Shown in pieces: positions 9,089 to 17,440 of a stretch of 64,000 bases of DNA (position 1 is the first letter of the stretch; each line of letters opens with the position of its first letter). Under the pieces are notes generated by a model that was given only the letters and a program-made list of their open reading frames with translations, was not told where the DNA came from and ran no database searches. The DNA is from JAJDIA01 sp031555145. GTDB lineage: Bacteria; Bacteroidota; Bacteroidia; Bacteroidales; Tannerellaceae. Both the position numbers and the translations under genes were made by a program. The DNA lies in contig JAVBUR010000061.1 of the NCBI GenBank assembly GCA_031555145.1, positions 7,685 through 71,684 of the forward strand, written 5' to 3'.

Positions 9089-9096
9089 CAAAAGTA
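9089..9096 (-). promoter_or_regulatory. -7 box upstream of anSME operon
   Basis: Minus-strand TACTTTTG fits TAnnTTTG and lies 32 nt before the ATG. It lies within the 95-bp gap after the amidase gene, so the anSME operon probably has its own promoter. Confidence 0.45.
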
Positions 9097-9152
9097 AATA
9101 AATCTACGAGATATGCAGGTTTTGGACGAAATAAAATCAATATGTCAATGAA

Positions 9153-10199
9153 TTATTTTTTATACGCTTTATAATCGGTCATAAAACCTTCGCACAACCA
9201 GTTGGCTAATGCTTGCCGGTTGTTGCTGAGTATGATGCGTTGCTGGTCAAAACTGTTTTGGATATTACCTAATTCTACATACACACCTGCCGGAGTGGTA
9301 TTCTTCATCACATACAGGTTGCGCTGTCCGATTGTACCGGTAAAGCCTCGTCCCGGTTGGTTTTTATTGTATTTGTGTACAAAGGTTTCCTTCATGGTTT
9401 CCGTAAGCTTTTTACTCTCTTTCGAGTCGCCATGATAGAAGTAGACATCGGTTTGTTTGCCGATATTCCGGCTGTCCACATGAATAAAGATAGACCGGGC
9501 ATAACGAGGCTTTTCTTTGCGATACAACGCATTGATTTTATTGCTGCGTTGTTTCAGGCGTTCTTTCTGGTTTAATGGAATGATCGCCCCCATACAGGTT
9601 TCCCGTTTGCTCCCTTTTAGGATACGGTCGTCACGGATACCATCTTGTGCATCCTGGATGATGATGTGGACGGTGGCTCCGCGCATCATCAGGTTACGGG
9701 CAAGACGCAGGGAGATATCATACGCATATTCATCTTCAAACAGTTGATTGCTTCCCATCTTGCCGATAGCCCCCGGGTCAGGTCCTCCGTGTCCGCTGGA
9801 GATATAAAAGCAGGCACCGGCTAATTCGTCAGAAATAATTTCATAGGTTGCCCACTGTTTACCAAATAGTGGTTCGCGTTTTGTCTTTGGGGACTTTGTA
9901 CTTTGATCAGGCTTTGCTCCAGAGTTGGAAATAGCGCTCGGCGTTACTGTTGTAGCTGCTTGTTTTATAGGAGGTAAAGTGTAGCGTACTCCGGATAACA
10001 ACATATTGTTTCTACCGAGTTTGTTTTTATTCAGTTGGATGAATTGCTGCTGATAATCGTTCCCGCTACGGTTATGCCGTTTCAGGAACAGGCTGATATT
10101 GTCACCCGCCTTGGGGATAGCGGTTTCCTGTGCTCCTACCATTAGTGCGGGCAATGCAAACAACAACAGACATAATATCAGACGAAATAAACGGTTCAT
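9153..10199 (-). CDS. N-acetylmuramoyl-L-alanine amidase (Amidase_3), exported
   Basis: 348 residues. A Sec signal peptide (MNRLFRLILCLLLFALPALMVGA) is followed by a segment at about residues 27-77 that looks like a divergent LysM (GDNISLFLKRH, IQLN, GVRYTLP). A Ser/Thr/Lys-rich linker follows, then the Amidase_3 catalytic domain. Zinc and catalytic residues are visible: SGHGGPDPGA (His137), Glu155 in the LFEDEYAYD block, the FIHVDS His and the late VELGN Glu. It cleaves the amide bond between MurNAc and the stem peptide in the periplasm. It follows the exonuclease gene by 7 nt, as the last gene of a three-gene leftward operon. Confidence 0.93.
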   Translation of the reverse strand: MNRLFRLILCLLLFALPALMVGAQETAIPKAGDNISLFLKRHNRSGNDYQQQFIQLNKNKLGRNNMLLSGVRYTLPPIKQAATTVTPSAISNSGAKPDQSTKSPKTKREPLFGKQWATYEIISDELAGACFYISSGHGGPDPGAIGKMGSNQLFEDEYAYDISLRLARNLMMRGATVHIIIQDAQDGIRDDRILKGSKRETCMGAIIPLNQKERLKQRSNKINALYRKEKPRYARSIFIHVDSRNIGKQTDVYFYHGDSKESKKLTETMKETFVHKYNKNQPGRGFTGTIGQRNLYVMKNTTPAGVYVELGNIQNSFDQQRIILSNNRQALANWLCEGFMTDYKAYKK

Positions 10200-10206
10200 A
10201 GAGTTG

Positions 10207-10791
10207 TCAGAATAAATTGGTTTTCTGCATATTACCGATACGCTTGTATATCTCTTTTGTTAGTTGGATATCATACGCTGCATCGTGTAGTTTCTCCCGT
10301 TCAATCTCAATACCCAGTTCGCGTGCTACGGTCTCCTGTTTGAAGTCGCTCATTAGGTGCCTTTTTCCCATCAGGTGCTGTGTGGCAAGTACCATTACAT
10401 CGATAGAATTGATCCAGAACCAAGAATAAAAATAATTATCCCCATTCTGCACAAAGAAGGCTTTCAGAAAATAGTTGTCGAACGAAGCGTTGTTGTAGCC
10501 AACCAGGAAAAACTTATCCTTCTTGTTGTACTTATCCACATATTTCGACAACATCCGAAGGAAATCCTGATAGACTCCCTCCATGGGTGGATAAGCGAGT
10601 ATCTGCTCCCTGGTGACATTACACACCCGCAAGGCCTCTTCTTCAATCTCGCACTGCGGGTGAGGGGAAACGGTGTAGTTGAATGCTTCCATGGTCACAC
10701 CATCAATCACTATTTCACCACTAATTTGGTGGATACCGTTGCGCCAGTACTTTATACCGGTTGTTTCGAGGTCGAAGAAGAGTAGTTTCAC
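10207..10791 (-). CDS. DEDDh 3'-5' exonuclease (DnaQ/RNase T-like)
   Basis: 194 residues with the full DEDDh set: FFDLETTG (first Asp and Glu near residues 6-8), NNASFDNYFLKAF (second Asp) and LHDAAYDIQLT (His and last Asp). It is therefore predicted to hydrolyse single-stranded nucleic acid from the 3' end with two metals. No polymerase, helicase or BRCT domain is attached. Whether it acts as a proofreading epsilon subunit, RNase T or oligoribonuclease-like enzyme cannot be decided here. It lies 18 nt after the metallophosphoesterase gene and 7 nt before the amidase gene; the functional link between these three is unclear. Confidence 0.88.
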   Translation of the reverse strand: MKLLFFDLETTGIKYWRNGIHQISGEIVIDGVTMEAFNYTVSPHPQCEIEEEALRVCNVTREQILAYPPMEGVYQDFLRMLSKYVDKYNKKDKFFLVGYNNASFDNYFLKAFFVQNGDNYFYSWFWINSIDVMVLATQHLMGKRHLMSDFKQETVARELGIEIEREKLHDAAYDIQLTKEIYKRIGNMQKTNLF

Positions 10792-10809
10792 TTGCTGTTG
10801 TTTTCGTTG

Positions 10810-11799
10810 TTATTTCTTGATAAAGTTGTCCGGATACTTCAACTCCTGAGTGACTACATTACCTTTCTGGCGGATCCAGGTACAGAAACCCCGTTCGCCA
10901 TCGGTCAGTTCGATCACGCGGGCGCCATTCGGGAGGTTGTTATAGACGGTGTTTCCGCCGGTATAACGTCCATAGGCCAAGAGAATCCCTTTCCAGTAGA
11001 CAGCATAATCGTTGTCGTGATCGTGTCCGACAAAGGTCCCCATCACATCGCCCTGTTCGCGCATGGCGGTAAACATACCGGTGTTCAGTTCCGGTGCACA
11101 GGCTTTTTCGCGACGAATACCATACAGTTGGGCGTCTTCATCGGCAGCAGCCTGGTTGTATTCAGGCAAGGGAATGTGGAAGAATGCCAGCGAGGGCAGG
11201 GGAGTGCCTCCGTTCTGACGGATATATTCGGCGCTCATTTGGCGGTACCAGTTTACTTGGTCGAACTTGATATAGTCATATCCTTCCACTCCTTTGAGCT
11301 GGGAGTACGAATTAGAATCGAAACCATACAAGATAGCGGCATTCTTTTTCCCGTCTTTGCTCTTTACAGGCAAGGTAAAGTTGGTTACACCCGACAATCC
11401 TTCAACAGTAGTGGTCAGATTACCCGGAACGGTTTTGATAATTTCAAACAACTGTTGCCGTGTGAGTCCCTGCTCATCGTCATGGTTACCAAACATCATG
11501 GCAAAAGGCAGTTTCCGCTTGGCTATCTGGTTCAGCACATGGCGAAGGCCATCTTCTGCCGGTTTGCCAAAGATCACATCCCCAGTCAGCATTATCAGAT
11601 CGGGCTTCTCGGCATCCAGTACTTCGTTGATCCGCTCGATGGCAGCATCCGACTTGGCATCACCATGTATATAATGTACATCCGTGAATTGGACAATTTT
11701 GAACTTTCCCGCTGCATTGAACTGCAAGGAGGATTGTTGCGCAACGCTAACCTGTAGCAAGCCTGCGATCAGAGCGAGGCATAGAATCAGTTTTCTCAT
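10810..11799 (-). CDS. Secreted calcineurin-like metallophosphoesterase
   Basis: About 329 residues. All metallophosphoesterase motifs are present in order: QFTDVHYIHGD, LTGDVIFG, FGNHDDE, FFHIPLPEY and FVGHDHDND, which supply the two-metal site. The preferred start is the ATG at 11799, giving MRKLILCLALIAGLLQVSVAQ, a clean signal peptide. The in-frame TTG at 11817 only adds a short polar extension in front of it. Probably a periplasmic phosphomonoesterase or diesterase of the purple-acid-phosphatase-like group; the substrate is not evident. First gene of the leftward operon with the exonuclease and amidase. Confidence 0.88.
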   Translation of the reverse strand: MRKLILCLALIAGLLQVSVAQQSSLQFNAAGKFKIVQFTDVHYIHGDAKSDAAIERINEVLDAEKPDLIMLTGDVIFGKPAEDGLRHVLNQIAKRKLPFAMMFGNHDDEQGLTRQQLFEIIKTVPGNLTTTVEGLSGVTNFTLPVKSKDGKKNAAILYGFDSNSYSQLKGVEGYDYIKFDQVNWYRQMSAEYIRQNGGTPLPSLAFFHIPLPEYNQAAADEDAQLYGIRREKACAPELNTGMFTAMREQGDVMGTFVGHDHDNDYAVYWKGILLAYGRYTGGNTVYNNLPNGARVIELTDGERGFCTWIRQKGNVVTQELKYPDNFIKK

Positions 11800-11878
11800 A
11801 TTTTTACTTTCAAACAAATGGTAATCTCGTTTTGTTATGCAAATATATCCCTTTTCCGGGGATTCCTGTCAAATTGCT

Positions 11879-11886
11879 TATCTTTG
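11879..11886 (+). promoter_or_regulatory. -7 box upstream of rhomboid gene
   Basis: TATCTTTG matches TAnnTTTG and is 34 nt before the rhomboid ATG at 11920. The -33 region is not recognisable. Confidence 0.45.
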
Positions 11887-11919
11887 TGCGATTAAAATAA
11901 CCTATTTACAGATTGATTT

Positions 11920-12519
11920 ATGCTTACTTACATCCTGATCGGCCTTACGGCGCTTGTCTCCTGGTTTTGCTTTTCCAATCGCGAATTGTTTATGAAACTG
12001 GCACTGATACCTTACCGCGTGGTGAAAAACAATGAATGGTACCGGGTGATTACACACGGGTTCGTACATGCCGATATGATGCACTTGTTTGTCAACCTGT
12101 TCACTTTCTGGTCGTTCGGAACCTATATCGAACATTACTTCCAAGCCCTGGGCTTTGGTAACGGTGCCTTTCTGGGACTTTATTTCGGTGGAATGATCAT
12201 TGCTTCGGTTTACGACCTGGTGAAACGGCGTAATGATCCGCAGTATGTTTCCATCGGAGCCTCGGGAGCCGTATCTGCTGTTCTTTTCTCCTATATCCTT
12301 TTCCGTCCGTTGGGGATGATCTACTTTTTCGCCGTCCTTCCAGTACCCGCCATTCTGTTCGGAGTACTCTATCTGGTGTATTGTCAGTATATGGCCAAAC
12401 AGGGCGGCGATAACATCAACCATAACGCTCACTTTTATGGGGCCATCTATGGATTCCTGTATCCGTTGCTGCTTGATCCGTCATTGATCCGGACCTTTAT
12501 CAGTGGCTTGCATTTTTGA
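11920..12519 (+). CDS. Rhomboid-family intramembrane serine protease
   Basis: 199 residues, about six membrane helices. Rhomboid landmarks are the GFVHADMMHLFVNLFTFWSFG block (helix 2 His and Asn of the oxyanion region), IGASGAVSAVLF (GxSG with the nucleophilic Ser) and a final-helix catalytic His in NAHFYGAIYGF. It should cleave transmembrane substrates within the inner membrane; the substrate is unknown. It stands alone on the plus strand with its own promoter and a convergent terminator after it. Confidence 0.93.
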   Translation: MLTYILIGLTALVSWFCFSNRELFMKLALIPYRVVKNNEWYRVITHGFVHADMMHLFVNLFTFWSFGTYIEHYFQALGFGNGAFLGLYFGGMIIASVYDLVKRRNDPQYVSIGASGAVSAVLFSYILFRPLGMIYFFAVLPVPAILFGVLYLVYCQYMAKQGGDNINHNAHFYGAIYGFLYPLLLDPSLIRTFISGLHF

Positions 12520-12540
12520 TATATTCGGTTTACGGATAAG

Positions 12541-12575
12541 AAAACGGGAAACCGAATACCGATTCCCCGTTTTTA
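12541..12575. terminator. Convergent terminator between rhomboid and sulfatase genes
   Basis: Arms AAAACGGG (12541-12548) and CCCGTTTT (12566-12573) around an internal loop, with T-rich sequence on the right and A-rich sequence on the left. Confidence 0.65.
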
Positions 12576-12595
12576 TAAGGTTGGTTTGTCTCAAA

Positions 12596-14200
12596 TTAGT
12601 CATCCCAACTGACCTCAAGGCCAGATGCTTCGGGCTCATAATCTGATTTGTTTATCCAGGCTGCATTGACTGTTTCGCCAGCTTTCATCCTGTTCCAAAC
12701 CATTTGTTGAGCGCCTGTATAGGGATATTCGTCAAAGATGTACCCTTTGCCAAACATTCGGGGATCTTCCTGTTCTGTCAGTCTCTTTGTCAGTTCCAGT
12801 TCCATCCCGCTTTGTAAGGCTGCATAATCGCTATTCCCGGCAAGATTATACATACACTCCCTATCGGTGGTGATATTGTACAGTTCTGTATCTTGACGTT
12901 TGCCAAAGCATAAATCCCAGAAATAGGCCGTTGCCGGATTTCTACGCGCTTTCAATACTTCTGTCTTGGTAGGGCTGGCATCGACATTCATATAACCGGT
13001 TTCAGGATTACCGGCCGGCCAACGGCTGGTTTCGAAATTACGCAAGTATAGGTAGTCACCCCGGATTAATCCCCGGATGGGATATCCCTGGTCGTTGGGA
13101 CGCCCTACGTCGTGACGTTCTTTACCGATCATAACGAAATCCCGGTCTATATCCGTTTTCCGGTTGTTGAGCAGATCGGTAAAACTACGACCGGTGATTG
13201 GCTGCATCCCTACCTCTTCCGAAGTTAACCCGGTTACTTCCAATAATGTAGGGGCGATGTCTATCACACTAATATAATCACGGATCACTCTTCCCGGATG
13301 CCGGATACCAGCTTTCCACATGACAGCGAACGGAATGTGATTGGAATAGTCGTATTCCTGTCCTTTTCCTCGGGGGAAAGGCATCCCATGATCGGATGTA
13401 ACAATAATAATTGTATTATCAAGTTCACCCATTTCTTCCAGGGTTTGCAGAATCATTCCCAGGTGATTATCAAAATGCTCAATCTCAATGGCATAATCCA
13501 GCATGTCTGTACGTACAATTTCATTGTCGGGCCAGAAAGCAGGAACAGCATCTATCTGTCCGGTATTTTTCCCCATGCGGATGGAAGAAGCATATTCATA
13601 TCCTCTGTGTGGTTCAAGCGCTCCATACCAGAAACAAAATGGCTGGTCTTGAGGTTTCTGCCGTATAAATTCTTTGAAATTGGCAGCATAATCAATGTTG
13701 GATATGCCCTGGGTCTGTGGATCACATTTAATCTCGTTCCAGTTTTTACCAGTCAGGTTCCGGCTATTCCCATCGGCATCTTTTGCATAACCGGGCGACC
13801 AACCTTTACCGGTATAGCCGGTGTAATAGCCATTTTCGGCCAATGCTTCAGGATACGACTTAAATTTGGCAGGAAACATGGGCCAGTGGTTACAGGCTTC
13901 TTCCAATTGCCACGAATTACGTCCGGTAATGATGGCTGCCCGTGACGGTGCAGACTTCGCATTGCAGGTATAAGCACGCTGAAAAAGCAATCCTTCTGTG
14001 GCGACCCGGTCGAAAGCCGGAGTTTTAACCCACTTTGTACCATATACGCCCATGTGTGGATATCCGGCGTCGTCGGCTATACAGAACAGAATGTTCGGTT
14101 TTCTTATTTCTACCTTCTGTTGTGTACAACCGGTCAGACCTATAGCCCCCCATATAATGGCGGCTACAGGTAAATGTTGTTGATAATAAGTTAGTTCCAT
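12596..14200 (-). CDS. Ser-type arylsulfatase-family lipoprotein
   Basis: 534 residues of the sulfatase S1 family. Calcium-site Asp43-Asp44 (IADDAGYPHMG), the modification motif S83-A-P-S-R (Ser rather than Cys, so formylglycine is made by an anSME), GKGWSPGY, the TSDHGMPFPRGKG block and a late NHIPFAVMW block are visible. Cys25 in LTGC is a lipobox, predicting an outer-membrane or periplasmic lipoprotein. The signal region lacks the usual N-terminal Lys/Arg (MELTYYQQHLPVAAI), so the start could be misjudged, although no better one is seen. The substrate is probably a sulfated glycan of host origin; the block layout is somewhat like heparan N-sulfatases, but this is a weak guess. Confidence 0.92.
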   Translation of the reverse strand: MELTYYQQHLPVAAIIWGAIGLTGCTQQKVEIRKPNILFCIADDAGYPHMGVYGTKWVKTPAFDRVATEGLLFQRAYTCNAKSAPSRAAIITGRNSWQLEEACNHWPMFPAKFKSYPEALAENGYYTGYTGKGWSPGYAKDADGNSRNLTGKNWNEIKCDPQTQGISNIDYAANFKEFIRQKPQDQPFCFWYGALEPHRGYEYASSIRMGKNTGQIDAVPAFWPDNEIVRTDMLDYAIEIEHFDNHLGMILQTLEEMGELDNTIIIVTSDHGMPFPRGKGQEYDYSNHIPFAVMWKAGIRHPGRVIRDYISVIDIAPTLLEVTGLTSEEVGMQPITGRSFTDLLNNRKTDIDRDFVMIGKERHDVGRPNDQGYPIRGLIRGDYLYLRNFETSRWPAGNPETGYMNVDASPTKTEVLKARRNPATAYFWDLCFGKRQDTELYNITTDRECMYNLAGNSDYAALQSGMELELTKRLTEQEDPRMFGKGYIFDEYPYTGAQQMVWNRMKAGETVNAAWINKSDYEPEASGLEVSWDD

Positions 14201-14393
14201 CCGGGATTTTGTGTAAGATTAGGATTTAGAATCATATCATTCATGTGGTTTATTCCCATGATATAACAGAGTCAAAAATACGTAATTTATTTTCAGGGTG
14301 TTGATAAGTTTTCCCGAATAATAACTTTTTTTAAAGAAAGCGGGTAGCTTATGCCCCGGATTATGCCTAAGTTTGCATCCAAGGAAAGATATC

Positions 14394-15752
14394 ATGGAGC
14401 ACGAAGGACTGTCGGACAACAACCAGCCAAAGCGGGGAAAATCCGCCTTTGGGTCATCTGTCTTATGTATCATCGGATGTATGTTTATTTTCGCCCCGTA
14501 TTGGATACGTGGCGCCGGACATATATTATCATCCCTACGTGCCAGCCATACGTTCCATATTGCGATTGATTCATATCTATCTGATATCTCCCTGCCTGTG
14601 ACTGAATCTCTTTGTACCGTAACTGACGATTCGCAGAGCCTGGCAGCCTTTTTTGGCAAGCTCGACCAGTTGCAGGAAGGTGACGATTCGGTTATTAATA
14701 TCATACACCTTGGCGACTCACATATCCAGGCCGGTTACTATAGCGGCCGTGTGATGCGTTTGCTTCAGCAGGAGTTCGGGAACGCCGGCCGTGGCTGGAT
14801 TGCTCCCTTTAAGTTGAGCAAAGTAAACGAACCGTGCGACTATTTTATTTCTTCCTCCATCAAGACCTGGGAAACAGGGCGTGCCATTCAAAATGACCGG
14901 AAAGTGCCTGTTGGTATTGGCGGTATCGGTATCCGGACAACTGCTTCGGCGGTGGATATGGATGTGATTATTGCCCCTAATAATGGCGCCGGTTATAGTT
15001 TCAACAAAGCTATTCTATATCGGGGTGAGAAGGCTACACCGTTGATACCGACGACCGATATGACGGAAACCTGCCTGGGTACTGAATCGCTAGCCCCGGA
15101 TCTCGTAGCCGATACCTTCTTACTCGCCAACCTGACAGATACGCTACAGTTGCTGAGTGATCACGATAAGAAGATGGCTTCCAATGTATATTACGGACTG
15201 AACCTGACAAATGGAAACGCCGGCGTACTCTATCATTCGATCGGAGTCAATGGTTCCATGTTTGTCAATTACACGGATCCTGATTATATGCGCCAGTTGG
15301 CTTTGCTGGCTCCTTCGCTGCTTATCGTATCGTTGGGCACGAACGAAACCTTTGGTCGGAATTTCTCCTGCGCAGAATTTGGTGGACAAATACGGGCTTT
15401 CCTTTCCCTGGTCAAGGAATACCTGCCCGAAACAGCCATCATGCTCACCACGCCTGCCGAATGCTATAAATCGACCTGGGTGAAACGCAAACGTGTCTAT
15501 ATTCGCAACGCCAACACTGAACTGGCAGCTAAAACCATCGCCGAGGTGGCACAGGAAGAAGGAATAGCCTGCTGGGACCTCTTTGCGGCGACCGGCGGAA
15601 AAGACTCCCACAAAAACTGGTTTAAGAACCATCTCATGGGCAAAGACCGCATCCATTTCACGCGCGAAGGCTACGAAATGCAAGGCACACTATTGTTCTA
15701 TGCACTCATGCGCCAGTACAACGCCCACCATCAATCTGGTAAGGCGTTATAG
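14394..15752 (+). CDS. SGNH/GDSL-type hydrolase with N-terminal membrane anchor
   Basis: 452 residues from the ATG at 14394, which has an AAGGAAAG purine-rich tract 6 nt upstream; a TTG seven codons earlier is in frame but less likely. A membrane helix near residues 26-42 (SSVLCIIGCMFIFAPYWI) anchors the protein with the catalytic domain outside. SGNH blocks are present: IIHLGDSHIQAGY (nucleophile Ser), a GVNGS Gly/Asn region, VSLGTNETFG and KDRIHFTREGY (Asp and His of the triad). Likely an O-acyl esterase acting on a glycan in the periplasm. Substrate unknown. It is transcribed divergently from the sulfatase. Confidence 0.87.
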   Translation: MEHEGLSDNNQPKRGKSAFGSSVLCIIGCMFIFAPYWIRGAGHILSSLRASHTFHIAIDSYLSDISLPVTESLCTVTDDSQSLAAFFGKLDQLQEGDDSVINIIHLGDSHIQAGYYSGRVMRLLQQEFGNAGRGWIAPFKLSKVNEPCDYFISSSIKTWETGRAIQNDRKVPVGIGGIGIRTTASAVDMDVIIAPNNGAGYSFNKAILYRGEKATPLIPTTDMTETCLGTESLAPDLVADTFLLANLTDTLQLLSDHDKKMASNVYYGLNLTNGNAGVLYHSIGVNGSMFVNYTDPDYMRQLALLAPSLLIVSLGTNETFGRNFSCAEFGGQIRAFLSLVKEYLPETAIMLTTPAECYKSTWVKRKRVYIRNANTELAAKTIAEVAQEEGIACWDLFAATGGKDSHKNWFKNHLMGKDRIHFTREGYEMQGTLLFYALMRQYNAHHQSGKAL

Positions 15753-16030
15753 ATTTCAATAACATCTGTTCTCATATCCAAAAACTGACAAACATGAAAA
15801 TTTTCTGTTATAACAAACCGCTCTATAGAAAAAATACAATAAGAAAAAATCTATTTTTCTGAAAATAACCGTTTTTAATACCCATTAATTAACTGAATTA
15901 CAGTTCTTTATAAGTCATTTCCAGTATATATTCGCAATGCCTTCGATATACCTATGTATTGCCTATGTGTTGCCTATGTCTTTTCAATGCCTGAAATCAA
16001 GATTTTTCTTCACTCAAAAAAACACAATAA
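15753..16030. other. Gene-free AT-rich spacer after the SGNH gene
   Basis: Together with the small ORF at 16031-16186 and the leader of nspC this makes a 540-bp interval between recognised genes. The left part is AT-rich with no ORF I can support. It contains a short 11-bp-period tandem repeat at 15951-15979. No strong terminator hairpin was recognised for the SGNH gene. Confidence 0.6.
15951..15979. repeat. Short 11-bp tandem repeat
   Basis: CCTATGT recurs at 15951, 15962 and 15973, exactly 11 bp apart, with similar spacers (ATTG, GTTG). It is a minisatellite-like tract of about three copies. Confidence 0.6.
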
Positions 16031-16186
16031 CTACCGCAAGAGGATGACTTCCGCCCGAGTGACAGTAGCCGTAGGGGTCTGATCGGTTGTGAAAACAGCC
16101 TTGGGCGTGCCACAGGATATACATAGCAGGAGAAACATTCCGAAAAAGATACTGCTGTTGGCTGCGTTTGTGTAATAGGTTTTCAT
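16031..16186 (-). CDS. Putative small lipoprotein (51 aa)
   Basis: A minus-strand ATG frame encodes 51 residues. It begins MKTYYTNAANSS, has a hydrophobic run IFFGMFLLLCIS, then Cys25-Gly at a plausible Bacteroidetes lipobox (ISCG), and a Thr-rich tail ending VTRAEVILLR. Charged N terminus, hydrophobic core, Cys and hydrophilic tail together look like a lipoprotein signal rather than chance. It may be a genuine small lipoprotein or the stub of a longer decayed gene. No strong ribosome binding site is seen, which is normal for this phylum. No family recognised. Confidence 0.45.
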   Translation of the reverse strand: MKTYYTNAANSSIFFGMFLLLCISCGTPKAVFTTDQTPTATVTRAEVILLR

Positions 16187-16252
16187 AATGTTATGGTTTA
16201 GATGTGGATGTTCAAATATAGTTTATTATCCGCATATATGTAAAAGATTTCT

Positions 16253-16260
16253 TACCTTTG
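16253..16260 (+). promoter_or_regulatory. -7 box upstream of nspC
   Basis: TACCTTTG fits TAnnTTTG and is 33 nt before the nspC ATG. It is the likely start of the nspC-ftsY-tlpA-rimO transcript. Confidence 0.5.
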
Positions 16261-16292
16261 TGTCATTATTATAATAATGTTTATAGCTTGAA

Positions 16293-17432
16293 ATGATAGA
16301 TATCGGCCATATTCCTTCTCCCTGTTATGTGATGGAGGAACGATTGTTGCGTAAGAATCTGGAATTGATACAAAGTGTGAAAGAAAGGGCGGGGGTGAAT
16401 ATCATCCTGGCATTCAAAGCCTATGCCCTTTGGAAGTCGTTCCCGATCATACGCGAATATATACCATACTCTACTGCCAGTTCCATTCATGAGGCCAGGC
16501 TCGCCTACGAAGAAATGGGTAGCCCGGCGCATACCTATGCTCCGGTGTATACCGATGCTGACTTCCCATTGATATTGAAATATAGCAGTCATGTGACGTT
16601 TAATTCGCTCACACAGTACGAACGGCTACACCCGATGGTGGTGGCTGATGGGGGGCATGTATCGTGCGGGCTGCGGGTGAATCCGGAATTTTCAGTGGTG
16701 CCGACAGACCTGTATAATCCGACAGCGCCTGGTTCACGTCTGGGTGTGGTTGCCGACCTTTTGGGCGACAAACTGCCGGAAGGCATCGAAGGGCTTCACT
16801 TCCATACGCTGTGCGAGTCTACATCTTATGATCTGGAACGGACGCTTGAGGCCGTTGAAGAACGTTTCGGTCGTTTCTTACCTCACATCAAATGGCTCAA
16901 TATGGGCGGGGGACACCTGATGACGCGCAAGGATTATGACGTGGAGCATCTGATCAGCCTCTTGCAGGCCTTCAAGGCCAAGTATCCGCAATTGGAGATT
17001 ATCCTCGAACCGGGAAGCGCCTTTGCCTGGCAAACCGGCTTCCTACTCACCACCGTGGTGGATATCGTAGAGAACCACGGCATCCGTACTGCCATTATCG
17101 ACGCTTCGTTCACCTGCCATATGCCCGACTGCCTGGAGATGCCCTACCAACCCGTGATCCGCGGAAGCGTAGAGGAGGCTGCCGGTAACCATACCTACCG
17201 CATCGGCGGGAACAGCTGCCTGAGTGGCGACTATATGGGCGACTGGCATTTCACCCATCCGTTGCAAGTAGGCGACACGTTGCTATTTGAAGATATGATA
17301 CACTATACAATCGTCAAGACGACGATGTTCAACGGTATACCACATCCGTCCATCGCGCTCTGGACGAAAGACGACCGCCTGGTGATGTACCGTACGTTCG
17401 GTTATGAAGATTATAAACACAGAGTAAGTTGA
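16293..17432 (+). CDS. nspC: Carboxynorspermidine/carboxyspermidine decarboxylase
   Basis: 379 residues of the fold-III PLP decarboxylase family. The PLP Lys lies in ILAFKAYALW (near residue 42). Other blocks are GLHFHTLCES, the glycine loop NMGGGHLM, EPGSAFAW and the late GNSCLSGDYMGDW block, whose Cys and Asp complete the shared active site. It makes spermidine or norspermidine from the carboxy-form in the alternative polyamine pathway found in gut Bacteroidota. The partner carboxyspermidine dehydrogenase is not in the window. ftsY begins 8 nt after its stop. Confidence 0.94.
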   Translation: MIDIGHIPSPCYVMEERLLRKNLELIQSVKERAGVNIILAFKAYALWKSFPIIREYIPYSTASSIHEARLAYEEMGSPAHTYAPVYTDADFPLILKYSSHVTFNSLTQYERLHPMVVADGGHVSCGLRVNPEFSVVPTDLYNPTAPGSRLGVVADLLGDKLPEGIEGLHFHTLCESTSYDLERTLEAVEERFGRFLPHIKWLNMGGGHLMTRKDYDVEHLISLLQAFKAKYPQLEIILEPGSAFAWQTGFLLTTVVDIVENHGIRTAIIDASFTCHMPDCLEMPYQPVIRGSVEEAAGNHTYRIGGNSCLSGDYMGDWHFTHPLQVGDTLLFEDMIHYTIVKTTMFNGIPHPSIALWTKDDRLVMYRTFGYEDYKHRVS

Positions 17433-17440
17433 CAATAGAT

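Noticed and set aside
10792..11757. Long plus-strand open frame (321 codons) opposite the metallophosphoesterase
   Set aside because: The minus-strand gene has every catalytic motif and a signal peptide; the plus frame shows no recognisable motif.
14237..14704. 155-codon minus-strand frame overlapping the start of the SGNH gene
   Set aside because: The plus-strand SGNH hydrolase has catalytic motifs and an RBS; the minus frame has neither.
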